A stretch of 64,000 nt of DNA from Streptomyces sp. SDr-06 (lineage in GTDB: Bacteria > Actinomycetota > Actinomycetes > Streptomycetales > Streptomycetaceae): NCBI RefSeq assembly GCF_003324565.1, contig NZ_QOLA01000029.1, positions 30,282-94,281 on the forward strand, written 5' to 3'. Under the pieces are notes generated by a model. It was not told the origin of the DNA and did no database searches. It saw only the letters and a program-made list of their open reading frames with translations. How positions within the stretch are numbered: the first letter of the stretch is position 1; every line of letters begins with the position of its first letter. Positions 31,793-40,998 of this stretch are shown piece by piece. The translations under genes were made by a program, and so were the position numbers.

Positions 31793-33409
31793 ATGAGCCA
31801 GCAGGGGGAGAGGCCAACGCGGGACGACGACTGGTGGAACCGGCTGTACGACGAGTCGGCACCGGACGCCGGGCCCGACCGTTCGGGCGACAGTCTCGAC
31901 GACCGCTTCAACTCGGCGGCGGACACGGTGAGTTCGGCCGTGGTGGAGCCGGGCCCGGCCGACGCGGCGGGTGCTGAGGCGACGGATCCGCCCGCGGAAC
32001 GCGCCGAGTCACCTGCCACGGTGCCGGACGCGGGCGCCGCCCCGGCTCCCAAACCCCGGGCGCCCTGGGAGCCGCCCGAAACCCCGCCCGAACCACGAAA
32101 ACCCGCGGCCTGGTGGGAATCCGTCCCGGCGGCCCCGCCCCCACCGTCGGCCCCGGCCCCCCTGCCCGATCTGCCGCCGGGCTGGACGGAGGGCGCCCCG
32201 CCGGATCCGCCCGGCACGGCCGCCGGAGGCAGGCACCCCGCACCCTCCGATACGCCGCCGATCACCGCCCCGCCCGATCCGGCCTGCGCCGCCCACGAGC
32301 CGCGCCACGCGAGCACCCGGCGGAGCCGTCGCACCCCTGCGATCGACCCGTCCGGCCCGCCGATGACCGCCCCCGACGAGCAGTTCGGCCCGCCCGAGAC
32401 CGCGCCGCCCGAGCAGTTCGTCCCGGTGCCCCGGCCCCGTACCGGCCATGTGGGTGATGGACCGCCCACCTACGACGCCGAGCCCACCGCGCTGCCCGCC
32501 GCCCGGCCCGACGAACTCGGCGAACTCGTCGCCGACACCGTGCTCGACGGGGCCCGCTACGGCGCCTACGTCCTGCGGGCCGCCTCCTCGCGCGGGGACT
32601 CCGCGCGCTTCCGGGGCGAGCCGCGCCGCGACGCCCTGCTCACCGCCCGCTTCGGCACCGGCGAGAACGCCCTGGTCCTGGTCGCCGTGGCCAGTGGCGT
32701 GCGGACCAGCGACCGGGCCCACCTCGCCGCCGCGGACGCCTGCCAGTGGATCGGCGGCGCCATCGGCCGCAGCCACGTCCGCCTCGCCGAGGACATCAGA
32801 GCGGGCCGCCGGGGCGACCTCAAATCGGGCCTGCACCGCCTCACCGACCGCAGCTACGGCATGCTGCGGGCCCGCGCCGCCGAGCTCGGGGCCGAGCCCG
32901 AGGAGTACACCGCGAGCCTGCGCTGTCTGCTGCTGTCCGCGGACCCCGCCTGCCGCACCCGGGTGTTCTTCGGCATCGGCCACGGCGGGCTCTTCCGGCT
33001 GCGCGGCGGTGTCTGGCAGGACATCGAGCCCGCCGTGCCCGAGCCCGGCGAAGTGCTCGGGGCGCCGGTGGTCGGCTTCGGCTCGGCGCCCGCCGAGACC
33101 CCGCAGGGCGACCGCCTGACCATGGACCTCGGCACAGTCGAACCCGCCCGCCCCTACATCGACCCGCCCGCGCCGCCCGGCGAACCGTTCCGCTTCCGTG
33201 CCTCCGTGGCCCGCCCGGGCGACACCCTCCTGCTGTGCAGCGGCGGCCTCGCCGAACCCCTGCGCGGCGAGGCCGCCCTCGCCAAGGAACTCGCCGAACG
33301 GTGGGCCCGCCCCGAGCCGCCGGGGCTCGCCGGATTCCTCGCCGACATGGGGCTGAGGGTGAAGGGGTACGCCGACGACCGTACGGCCGTCGCGGTCTGG
33401 GAGGCGTAA
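31793..33409 (+). CDS. PP2C-like protein lacking canonical metal ligands
   Basis: The 538-aa protein starts at ATG 31793 after AATAAGGGC. Residues 1-235 are a Pro/Ala-rich disordered region. The C-terminal ~290 residues have a PP2C-like fold: an opening SSRGDSARFRG segment, a central helix pair and a final YADDRTAVAVW. Where active PP2C enzymes have a metal Asp in VADGMGG and in CSDGL, this protein has VASGVR and CSGGL, while the late DD is kept. It is therefore likely a pseudophosphatase or much altered enzyme. The downstream gene (27 bases) is a pyruvate oxidase-type enzyme, and a Ser/Thr kinase follows. Confidence 0.82.
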   Translation: MSQQGERPTRDDDWWNRLYDESAPDAGPDRSGDSLDDRFNSAADTVSSAVVEPGPADAAGAEATDPPAERAESPATVPDAGAAPAPKPRAPWEPPETPPEPRKPAAWWESVPAAPPPPSAPAPLPDLPPGWTEGAPPDPPGTAAGGRHPAPSDTPPITAPPDPACAAHEPRHASTRRSRRTPAIDPSGPPMTAPDEQFGPPETAPPEQFVPVPRPRTGHVGDGPPTYDAEPTALPAARPDELGELVADTVLDGARYGAYVLRAASSRGDSARFRGEPRRDALLTARFGTGENALVLVAVASGVRTSDRAHLAAADACQWIGGAIGRSHVRLAEDIRAGRRGDLKSGLHRLTDRSYGMLRARAAELGAEPEEYTASLRCLLLSADPACRTRVFFGIGHGGLFRLRGGVWQDIEPAVPEPGEVLGAPVVGFGSAPAETPQGDRLTMDLGTVEPARPYIDPPAPPGEPFRFRASVARPGDTLLLCSGGLAEPLRGEAALAKELAERWARPEPPGLAGFLADMGLRVKGYADDRTAVAVWEA

Positions 33410-33436
33410 TGGCCACGGGCATGGGTTGATGGACCC

Positions 33437-35179
33437 ATGGCCAAGCAGAATGTTGCGGAGCAGTTCGTCGACATCCTCGTCCGCGCGGGCGTGAAGCGGT
33501 TGTACGGAGTCGTCGGCGACAGCCTGAACCCTGTCGTCGACGCCATCCGCCGCACCTCCGCCATCGACTGGATCCAGGTCAGGCACGAGGAGGTCGCCGC
33601 GTTCGCGGCCGGCGCCGAGGCCCAGCTCACCGGGCAGCTGGCCGCCTGCGCCGGGTCGTGCGGCCCCGGCAACCTCCACCTCATCAACGGCCTGTACGAC
33701 GCGCACCGCTCGATGGCCCCGGTCCTCGCCCTCGCCTCGCACATCCCGTCCTCCGAGATCGGCCTCGGATACTTCCAGGAGACCCACCCCGACCAGTTGT
33801 TCCGGGAGTGCTCGCACTACAGCGAGCTGATCTCCAGCCCGAAGCAGATGCCCCGGGTGCTCCAGACGGCCATCCAGCACGCGATCGGCCGGGGCGGCGT
33901 CAGTGTGCTGTCCCTGCCGGGCGACATCGCCTCCGAGCAGGCCCCCGACAAGGCGATCGACCACGCCCTGGTCACCTCCCGGCCCTCGGTGCGGCCCGGC
34001 GACAGCGAGATCGACCGGCTCGCCGCACTCATCGACGCGGCCGACCGGGTCACCCTCTTCTGCGGCAGCGGCACCGCCGGGGCGCACGCGGAGGTCATGG
34101 AATTCGCCGAGCGGATCAAGTCGCCCGTCGGGCACGCGCTGCGCGGCAAGGAATGGATTCAGTACGACAACCCCTACGACGTCGGGATGAGCGGCCTCCT
34201 CGGGTACGGCGCGGCCTACGAGGCGACCCACGAGTGCGACCTCCTGGTCCTGCTCGGCACCGACTTCCCGTACAACGCCTTCCTGCCCGACGACGTCAAG
34301 ATCGTCCAGGTCGATGTGCGGCCCGAGCACCTGGGCCGCCGCTCCAAGCTGGACCTCGCGGTGTGGGGCGACGTGAAGGAGACCCTGCGCTGTCTGATCC
34401 CGCGCGTGAAGCCCAAGACGAACCGCCGCTTCCTCGACAAGATGCTGAAGAAGCACGCGGACGCGCTGGAGGGCGTCGTCAAGGCGTACACCCGCAAGGT
34501 CGACAAGCACGTCCCCATCCACCCCGAGTACGTGGCGTCCGTCCTTGACGAACTCGCCGACGACGACGCCGTGTTCACGGTCGACACCGGCATGTGCAAC
34601 GTGTGGGCGGCGCGCTACATCTCCCCGAACGGCAAGCGCCGGATCATCGGGTCCTTCAGCCACGGCTCGATGGCCAACGCGCTGCCGCAGGCGATCGGCG
34701 CGCAGTTCATCGACCGGCGCCGCCAGGTTATTTCCATGTCCGGGGACGGCGGATTCTCCATGCTGATGGGCGACTTCCTCACCCTGGTCCAGCACGACCT
34801 GCCGGTGAAGATCGTGCTGTTCAACAACTCCTCGCTCGGCATGGTCGAGCTGGAGATGCTGGTCGCCGGGCTGCCCTCGTACGGGACGACCAACCGCAAC
34901 CCCGACTTCGCGGCCATCGCCCGGGCGGCCGGGGCCTACGGGGTGCGCGTCGAGAAGCCCAAGCAGCTCGCGGGCGCCCTCAAGGACGCCTTCAAGCACA
35001 AGGGCCCGGCCCTGGTGGACATCGTCACCGACCCCAACGCGCTCTCCATCCCGCCGAAGATCAGCGCCGAGATGGTGTCGGGCTTCGCGCTCTCCGCCAG
35101 CAAGATCGTCCTGGACGGAGGGGTGGGCCGCATGCTTCAGATGGCCCGCTCCAACCTGCGCAACGTGCCGAGGCCGTAG
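33437..35179 (+). CDS. poxB: Pyruvate oxidase/dehydrogenase-type thiamine-diphosphate enzyme
   Basis: The 580-aa protein is a typical ThDP-dependent decarboxylase/oxidase: an N-terminal PYR domain with the conserved catalytic Glu in VRHEEVAAFAAGAEAQL, a central FAD/nucleotide-type domain and a C-terminal PP domain with GDGGFSMLMGDFLTLVQHDL and the metal motif continuing to FNNSSLGMVELE. Overall order and length match pyruvate:quinone oxidoreductase, which converts pyruvate to acetate at the membrane. Acetolactate synthase or benzoylformate decarboxylase relatives are less likely. The start is at 33437, 27 bases after the PP2C-like gene. Confidence 0.87.
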   Translation: MAKQNVAEQFVDILVRAGVKRLYGVVGDSLNPVVDAIRRTSAIDWIQVRHEEVAAFAAGAEAQLTGQLAACAGSCGPGNLHLINGLYDAHRSMAPVLALASHIPSSEIGLGYFQETHPDQLFRECSHYSELISSPKQMPRVLQTAIQHAIGRGGVSVLSLPGDIASEQAPDKAIDHALVTSRPSVRPGDSEIDRLAALIDAADRVTLFCGSGTAGAHAEVMEFAERIKSPVGHALRGKEWIQYDNPYDVGMSGLLGYGAAYEATHECDLLVLLGTDFPYNAFLPDDVKIVQVDVRPEHLGRRSKLDLAVWGDVKETLRCLIPRVKPKTNRRFLDKMLKKHADALEGVVKAYTRKVDKHVPIHPEYVASVLDELADDDAVFTVDTGMCNVWAARYISPNGKRRIIGSFSHGSMANALPQAIGAQFIDRRRQVISMSGDGGFSMLMGDFLTLVQHDLPVKIVLFNNSSLGMVELEMLVAGLPSYGTTNRNPDFAAIARAAGAYGVRVEKPKQLAGALKDAFKHKGPALVDIVTDPNALSIPPKISAEMVSGFALSASKIVLDGGVGRMLQMARSNLRNVPRP

Positions 35180-35347
35180 AACCGGGCGCGGACGGAGGCG
35201 AAAAGGTCACCACTCCTTCACCGCGCCGCTCAGAACCACCTCCGTCGCCCCCCGCGTCCTCACCTTCACCCGGTACCTCAACAGCGACTACGCTCAACCG
35301 GGTTACGCCGATGACCAGGCGAGAAGGGCCGGGGGACGCACACCATC

Positions 35348-37207
35348 ATGAGCGGTACGAACGGGGACGAGCACGGCGAGAAGGACGACTACGTCAACGG
35401 CGGCATCAAACCGCTGGCGGCGAGCGACCCGGCCCGCATCGGGCCGTATCTGCTCCTGGGGCGGCTCGGCGCCGGGGGCATGGGGCGGGTCTTCCTCGCC
35501 CGGTCGGACAGCGGACGCACCGTCGCGGTCAAGGTCGTGCACGAGGAGCACGTGTCCGACGAGCAGTTCAGGGAGCGGTTCCGCCGGGAGATCGAGGCGG
35601 CGCGCAAGGTCGGGGAGCGGTACACGGCCCCGGTGCTCGACGCGGGCCCCGAGGACGAGCCGCCGTGGGTCGCCACGGGGTACGTGCCCGGACTCTCCCT
35701 GGAACAGATCGTGCGGCGGCACGGCCCGCTGCCCACCGACTCCCTGCACGCGCTGGCCGACGGGCTGTTGAAGGCGCTCAGGGACATTCACGGCGCGGGG
35801 ATCGTGCACCGCGACCTCAAGCCGTCCAACGTGATGCTCACCGTGGACGGCACGAAGGTCATCGACTTCGGGATCGCACGGGCCCTGGAGACGTCCGTCG
35901 AGTCGTTGCTGACCAGCACGGGAATGGCCGTCGGCTCTCCCGGTTTCATGTCGCCGGAGCAGGTGCGCGGGCAGAGCGCGGGCGTCAAGAGCGACGTGTT
36001 CACCCTCGGATGCGTGCTGACGTACGCGGCGACCGGCCAGCTGCCGTTCGGGCACGGGGCCAGCAACCAGCACGCCGTGATGTTCCAGATCGTGGAGGGC
36101 GAGCCCGATCTGACCGGCGTCCAGGACGAGGCGCTGCGGTCGCTCATCTCCCGCTGCCTGGCGAAGGAGATCGGCCAACGGCCCGGCGTGGACGAGCTGT
36201 TGGCCGACCCGGACCGGCCGCGGCCGGGTGCCGCGCGCGGCGCCTGGCTGCCCGCCCGCGTCGTCGCGCGTCTGGCCCAGCAGTCCGCGCGGCTGCTCGA
36301 CGCCGAGGCCACGCCGCTGCGGGAGGAGCCGGTCGACCGGGCGACCGTCGGGCTGCGGCCGCGGGCCGGGCTTCCCGGCGCCGTGCCGGAGGCGGGGGGC
36401 GACACCCGGCGGGAGGGCGAGGAGCGGCCCCGCCGTCGCCGCAGGCTCGTCGTGCTGCCCGTCATCGCCGTCCTCACCGTCGGCGGCGGCACGATCGCCG
36501 TGCTCCAGCCCTTCGCGAACGGCGACGGGGGCGGCGCCCGCGCCCAGTCGCCCGGAGCCGCCGCGAGCGCCACCCCCGGCAGTTTCAACTCGCCCAGTCC
36601 CAACGGAAGTTCACCGTCGCCGAGCCAGAGCGGCAAGAGTCCGGACGACGGCAAGGGCAAGGGTGACACGAAGGGGCCGGACGGCGGGCCGAGCGCCCCG
36701 CCGAGCGCGAGTCGGCCGGCCCCGGGCGGCGCCAACGGCGGCGGCAGCGCACCCGGCGGCGGCTCCACCAAGGGCGCCGGGGGCGGTGCTGGTGGCGGAG
36801 CCGGCGACGGGTCCGGGCCGTCCGGGCAGACGGGCTCGTCGGGGGCGTCCGGCTCATCGGGTGCGTCGGGCTCGGCCGATGCGGGCGGCTCGTCCGCCGG
36901 TTCCCCGCCGCCCGCCATGACCGGATACAAGGTCGAGTACACCAACTCCTGCGTCGGCGCGTGCTCCATGCCGCTCGCGGTGAGCTGGTCGGGGGTCTCG
37001 GGCGCGACCAGGTACGACGTCCACTACACCAACAAGGGCAGCAACTTCACGCAGAAGAACGTGGACACCATCTACTCCACCGGCGGCTCCAGCTACACGA
37101 TCACCGGCCCGTTCTCCGGGGACGAGATCTGCGTGTCGGTGCGCGCGGCCAACAAGTACGGTGCCTCGGCCTGGGCCCAGACCTGGTGCGGCACGGTGCC
37201 CTACTAG
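35348..37207 (+). CDS. Membrane Ser/Thr protein kinase with extracellular domain
   Basis: The 619-aa Hanks-type kinase has a glycine loop LGAGGMGRVF, VAVKVV lysine, catalytic HRDLKPSN, IDFGIAR and a SPGFMSPEQV activation segment in its first 290 residues. An RRRRR stop-transfer motif and one membrane span near 375-392 follow. Outside is a long Gly/Ser/Pro linker (Ser-Gly repeats), then a compact ~90-residue domain with cysteine pairs (NSCVGACSMPLAVSW, EICVSVRAANKYGASAW, WCG) resembling a fibronectin-III fold. No PASTA repeats. The signal may be a cell-surface ligand. It lies between the pyruvate oxidase and a convergent mannosidase gene. Confidence 0.92.
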   Translation: MSGTNGDEHGEKDDYVNGGIKPLAASDPARIGPYLLLGRLGAGGMGRVFLARSDSGRTVAVKVVHEEHVSDEQFRERFRREIEAARKVGERYTAPVLDAGPEDEPPWVATGYVPGLSLEQIVRRHGPLPTDSLHALADGLLKALRDIHGAGIVHRDLKPSNVMLTVDGTKVIDFGIARALETSVESLLTSTGMAVGSPGFMSPEQVRGQSAGVKSDVFTLGCVLTYAATGQLPFGHGASNQHAVMFQIVEGEPDLTGVQDEALRSLISRCLAKEIGQRPGVDELLADPDRPRPGAARGAWLPARVVARLAQQSARLLDAEATPLREEPVDRATVGLRPRAGLPGAVPEAGGDTRREGEERPRRRRRLVVLPVIAVLTVGGGTIAVLQPFANGDGGGARAQSPGAAASATPGSFNSPSPNGSSPSPSQSGKSPDDGKGKGDTKGPDGGPSAPPSASRPAPGGANGGGSAPGGGSTKGAGGGAGGGAGDGSGPSGQTGSSGASGSSGASGSADAGGSSAGSPPPAMTGYKVEYTNSCVGACSMPLAVSWSGVSGATRYDVHYTNKGSNFTQKNVDTIYSTGGSSYTITGPFSGDEICVSVRAANKYGASAWAQTWCGTVPY

Positions 37208-37229
37208 AAGCGCCCGACCGGTCGCGCGG

Positions 37230-40200
37230 TCAGCCCCTGCGCAGCCGCAACGTCACGATCTGGAACGGCCGCAGCTCCAGGGCGACCCCGTCCGCCGAGA
37301 GGGGTGCCTCGTCCAGTGGCCGTTCCAGGAGATCGGTGAACTGCGCCCGGGAGCAGGGGAATCCGGGCCGCAGCGTCGCCCGGGCGCGCCCGCCCGCCGA
37401 CTCGTACAGCCGCACCACCACGTCGCCGCCACGGTCGTCCGCGAGCTTCACCGCCTCCACGGCCACCGCGGGCGAGTCCACGGTGACCAGCGGCGCGGTC
37501 TCGGCGGCCGGTGCGACCCGCAGGGGCAGGTTCAGGGCGAGCCCCTCCGCGACGGCGTCGCTCACCTCGGCGCCCGGCAGCAGGGCGTAGCTGAAGCGGT
37601 GCCGGTCCACATCGGTCGCCGGGTCCGGGCTGTGCGGCGCCCGCAGCAGCGTCAGCCGTACGGTGGTGCCGAGGCCGCTCTCGTGCGGAACCCGGGTGAC
37701 GTCGTGCCCGTACGTCGAGTCGTTGAGCACGGCCACCCCGTACGAGGGCTCGGCGACCCACAGCCAGCGGTGCGCGCAGATCTCGAACCGGGCCGCGTCC
37801 CACCCGGTGTTGTCGTGCGTCGCGCGGTGCACATGGCCGAACTGGATCTCGGCGGTGGATCGTTCGGCGTGCACATCGAGCGGGAACGCCGCCTTGAGCA
37901 CCTTCTCCGACTCGCGCCAGTCCACCTCCGTGACGATGTCGATGCGCGGGCTGCCGCAGGTCAGCCGGATCTCCTGCACGAGCCGTGACCTCCCGAAACT
38001 CCGCGCCACCCGCACGGCCGCCCGCAGCGGCCCCTGCTCGACCAGCTCCACCGACTCGGCTTCGGTGAGGTCGCTGTGGCGGCGCCGGTAGTGCCGGTCG
38101 ATGTCCCAGGCGTCCCACTGGTTGGGATGATCGGGGTGCAGCTGGAGGAGGTTGCCGCGGCTGCCGGGGGCGAGCACCTCACGACCGGCGGTGAGGTCGC
38201 GGACCGAGCCGAGCAGCCCTGCGGAGTCGACGCCGATCCGCACAAGTCCGTTGTCCAGTACGAGCGTTGAGCCGTCCCGCGTTGCCGTGACCGGGGGCTG
38301 CCGGGTGGCCGCGCGCGCCAGCGCCGTGGCCGCGAGCGGCGGGGCTTGGACGGCGAGGAGCGCCCGGCCGCCGGGCAGCGGCTGGCCGTCCGGCGCGTCC
38401 TCGGCGGCGACCTCGACCACCGCGCCGCGCGCGTAGGGCGAGGCGTTGAGCACGGCGGGCCGCCGTTCCCCGCCCAGCGCCCGGACGGCGTGCGCGACGA
38501 CGCCCTCCAGCTCTTCGCGTACCCGCGCGTACGTCTCGCGCGCCTCACGGTGGACCCAGGCGATCGACGAGCCGGGCAGGATGTCGTGGAACTGATGCAG
38601 CAGCACCGTCTTCCACAGCCGGTCGAGAGTCTCGTACGGAACGCTGTAGTCGGGCGAGCGCAGGGCCGCGGCGGTCACCCAGGACTCCGCTTCGCGCAGC
38701 AGGTGCTCACTGCGGCGGTTGCCCTGTTTGGTCTTGGCCTGGGTCGTGTAGGTCGCCCGGTGCAGTTCCAGATACAGCTCGCCCGACCACACCGGGGCCT
38801 GCTCCCCGTACTCGGCGTGCGCGGCCTCGAAGAACGCCGACGGCTTCTCCACGGTGACCCGCGGCGAGCCCTCCAGGTCGTGCAGCCGGCGCGCCTTCTC
38901 CAGCATCTCCCGGGTCGGCCCGCCCCCGCCGTCGCCCCAGCCGAACGGGACCAGGGAGCGCGTGGCCAGGCCCTTCTCGTTGAAGTTCCGCTCCGCGTGG
39001 GCGAGTTCGGCGCCGTGGAACTGAGAGTTGTAGGTGTCCACGGGCGGGAAGTGCGTGAAGACCCGGGTGCCGTCGATGCCCTCCCACCAGAACGTGTGGT
39101 GCGGCATCCGGTTGGTCTGGTTCCACGACAGCTTCTGGGTGAGGAACCACTTCACCCCGGCCAGCTTCGCGAGCTGCGGGAAGGCCGCCGTGTAGCCGAA
39201 GGAGTCGGGAAGCCAGATCTCCTCGGTCTCCACGCCGAGCTCCTCCAGGAAGAAGCGCTTGCCGTGCACGATCTGGCGGGCCAGTGCCTCACCGCCCGGC
39301 ATGTTGGCGTCCGACTCCACCCACATCGAGCCGACCGGCGCCCAATTCCCCTGCTCCACGGCCTTCTTGATGCGCTGCCAGATGTACGGCTGGTGGTCGC
39401 GCACCCAGGCGTACTGCTGGGCCTGTGAGCAGGCGAAGACCAGCTCGGGGTAGTCGGCGGCCAGCGCGGTCACATTGGCGAAGGTGCGGGCGGCCTTGCG
39501 GACCGTCTCGCGCAGCGGCCACAGCCAGGCCGAGTCGATGTGCGCGTGGCCCGCCGCCGAGACGCGGTGGGCGCTCGGGCTCGCCGGCCTGGAGAGGGCG
39601 TCGGCCAGCTCGCGGCGCGCGGCCACCGCGGTGCCGGCCACGTCGTGCAGGTCGAGCGCGTCCAGCATGCGCTCCAGGGACCGCAGGATCTCGTGCCGGC
39701 GGGCCCGGTCGGCGGGCAGCTCGTGCATGAGCTCCGACAGCACCTCCACGTCCAGCACCAGGTGCCACACCTCGTCGTCGAGTACGGCGAGATCGGCAGA
39801 CGCGAATCGGTAGATCGGCTGATGCCCCGCGGTCCGTACGTCCCCGAGCGGGGTCGGCTCGAAGTCGTGCAGCACCGCCGGATTGGCGGCCGCCTCCAGG
39901 AGCAGCCGGACCTCTTCCCCGCCCGTCGCCCGCGCTGCCACCGGGATATGCCGGTTGCGAGGATGGACGCCCTTGAGCGGGACGCCCGAGGCGTCGTACA
40001 CCAGGCCCTCGGCCTGGAAGCCCGGCCCCTCTCCGGTGAAACCGGGGTCGATGACCGCCTCGACCCTGCGACCCGCCCACGCCGCGGGCACCCGTCCTTC
40101 GATCCGGAACCAGCTCGTCGACCATGGCCGGCCCCACCGCGTACCGGGCGTGAACGGCTCGTATGCCGCCGTCAACGCTTCTGCGACGGGGACCGGCTCG

Positions 40201-40319
40201 CCCGGCGCGTGCCAGACGGCGAGGGTCAGCGGCGTCCGGGCGGCGTACTGCGCCGGGCGGACGAACTGGCGCAGCGCCCGCTCCAGCCGTCCCTCCACCA
40301 GCGCTCGGTCGTCATGCAT
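37230..40319 (-). CDS. GH38 alpha-mannosidase
   Basis: The 1029-aa protein has family signatures: GHAHIDSAWLWPLRETVRKA with zinc ligands, MWVESDANMPGGEALARQ with the catalytic Asp, and IWLPDSFGYTAAFPQLAKLA. A beta-sandwich C-terminal half follows, as in GH38 enzymes. No signal peptide, so it is probably cytoplasmic and acts on mannosides taken up from glycoprotein or plant material. ATG 40319 follows GGGAGGAGACCGC, and the upstream extension is discarded. It converges on the kinase gene, 22 bases between stops, and diverges from an anti-sigma-type ATPase gene. Confidence 0.9.
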   Translation of the reverse strand: MHDDRALVEGRLERALRQFVRPAQYAARTPLTLAVWHAPGEPVPVAEALTAAYEPFTPGTRWGRPWSTSWFRIEGRVPAAWAGRRVEAVIDPGFTGEGPGFQAEGLVYDASGVPLKGVHPRNRHIPVAARATGGEEVRLLLEAAANPAVLHDFEPTPLGDVRTAGHQPIYRFASADLAVLDDEVWHLVLDVEVLSELMHELPADRARRHEILRSLERMLDALDLHDVAGTAVAARRELADALSRPASPSAHRVSAAGHAHIDSAWLWPLRETVRKAARTFANVTALAADYPELVFACSQAQQYAWVRDHQPYIWQRIKKAVEQGNWAPVGSMWVESDANMPGGEALARQIVHGKRFFLEELGVETEEIWLPDSFGYTAAFPQLAKLAGVKWFLTQKLSWNQTNRMPHHTFWWEGIDGTRVFTHFPPVDTYNSQFHGAELAHAERNFNEKGLATRSLVPFGWGDGGGGPTREMLEKARRLHDLEGSPRVTVEKPSAFFEAAHAEYGEQAPVWSGELYLELHRATYTTQAKTKQGNRRSEHLLREAESWVTAAALRSPDYSVPYETLDRLWKTVLLHQFHDILPGSSIAWVHREARETYARVREELEGVVAHAVRALGGERRPAVLNASPYARGAVVEVAAEDAPDGQPLPGGRALLAVQAPPLAATALARAATRQPPVTATRDGSTLVLDNGLVRIGVDSAGLLGSVRDLTAGREVLAPGSRGNLLQLHPDHPNQWDAWDIDRHYRRRHSDLTEAESVELVEQGPLRAAVRVARSFGRSRLVQEIRLTCGSPRIDIVTEVDWRESEKVLKAAFPLDVHAERSTAEIQFGHVHRATHDNTGWDAARFEICAHRWLWVAEPSYGVAVLNDSTYGHDVTRVPHESGLGTTVRLTLLRAPHSPDPATDVDRHRFSYALLPGAEVSDAVAEGLALNLPLRVAPAAETAPLVTVDSPAVAVEAVKLADDRGGDVVVRLYESAGGRARATLRPGFPCSRAQFTDLLERPLDEAPLSADGVALELRPFQIVTLRLRRG

Positions 40320-40346
40320 GCGGTCTCCTCCCGCGGCTCCCTGAAG

Positions 40347-40405
40347 GCATGCCCGTTCGGTTGTTGAGGAATCACCATGAGTGACCACGGCCCGGTTGGG
40401 CATGC
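40347..40405. promoter_or_regulatory. Inverted repeat in the mannosidase/ATPase divergent region
   Basis: GCATGCCC at 40347-40354 and GGGCATGC at 40398-40405 form an inverted repeat about 43 bases apart. The region contains the only promoter-sized gap between the mannosidase and the ATP-binding protein, so a regulatory role is possible. The right arm overlaps alternative start codons. Confidence 0.3.
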
Positions 40406-40926
40406 ATCCCGTGTGCGTGTTCGAGGGGGAAGGTCGTCACATCGTGCGGGTGGGGGTTATGACAGGGCAGCAGACAGGGCTCGGCCCCGCGGGGAGCGGG
40501 CCCGTCCGGGCGCCTGATGTGCAGCAGGGGGACCAGCGACTGTTGCACAGGAGAGTCGGGCACGCGGACCTGACCGCGGTGCGGGAGATACGTCGCGCGC
40601 TGAGGGAGTTCCTCGGTCCTTCGCGGCACGCGGGGGCGTCGGAGGTGGCCGAACTGCTCACCAGCGAGCTGGTGACCAACGCCCTCGTGCACACCGACCA
40701 CGGAGCCGTGGTGACCGCGACCGTGGGGGAGAACGGCCTGCGCGTGGAGGTGCGGGACTTCGTGTCCGCGCGGCCCACGCCGAACGCACCGTCCGCCGAC
40801 GACGGTACGCACGGCAGGGGGCTCCTGCTCGTCCAGGCGCTCGCGGACGCCTGGGGCGTGCGCGAGCACGGCATGGGGAAGGTCGTCTGGTTCGAACTCG
40901 GGGACCTCACGGCGCCGCAGTACTGA
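40381..40926 (+). CDS. Anti-sigma-type ATP-binding protein (HATPase)
   Basis: The C-terminal ~120 residues (VREIRRALREFLG, SELVTNALVHTDHGAVVTAT, GLRVEVRDFVSARP, THGRGLLLVQALADAWGVRE) form an RsbW/SpoIIAB-type HATPase common in Streptomyces, with N-box (ELVTNAL), G1-like (RDFVS) and G2-like (GRGL) motifs. Such proteins bind ATP and may phosphorylate an antagonist or bind sigma factors. The first ~60 residues are poorly conserved, so the start is uncertain: GTG 40381 (with GAGGA at 40366-40370), GTG 40444 or ATG 40459 are all possible. There is no linked sigma or anti-anti-sigma gene. Confidence 0.75.
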   Translation: MTTARLGMHPVCVFEGEGRHIVRVGVMTGQQTGLGPAGSGPVRAPDVQQGDQRLLHRRVGHADLTAVREIRRALREFLGPSRHAGASEVAELLTSELVTNALVHTDHGAVVTATVGENGLRVEVRDFVSARPTPNAPSADDGTHGRGLLLVQALADAWGVREHGMGKVVWFELGDLTAPQY

Positions 40927-40998
40927 AGGTCCCGGGGAAGCCCGCCGCGCGCGGCCCCGATCCGGACGGGCAGCGGGGGACCGCACCACCCGTCCGTG

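Noticed and set aside
32009..34999. A 996-aa open frame on the minus strand
   Set aside because: Opposite the clear PP2C-like and pyruvate oxidase genes, with no recognisable motif.
40377..40517. A 46-aa Arg-rich frame with a good ribosome site overlapping the ATPase start
   Set aside because: It overlaps the better-supported HATPase frame, and its basic low-complexity content looks like an out-of-frame reading.
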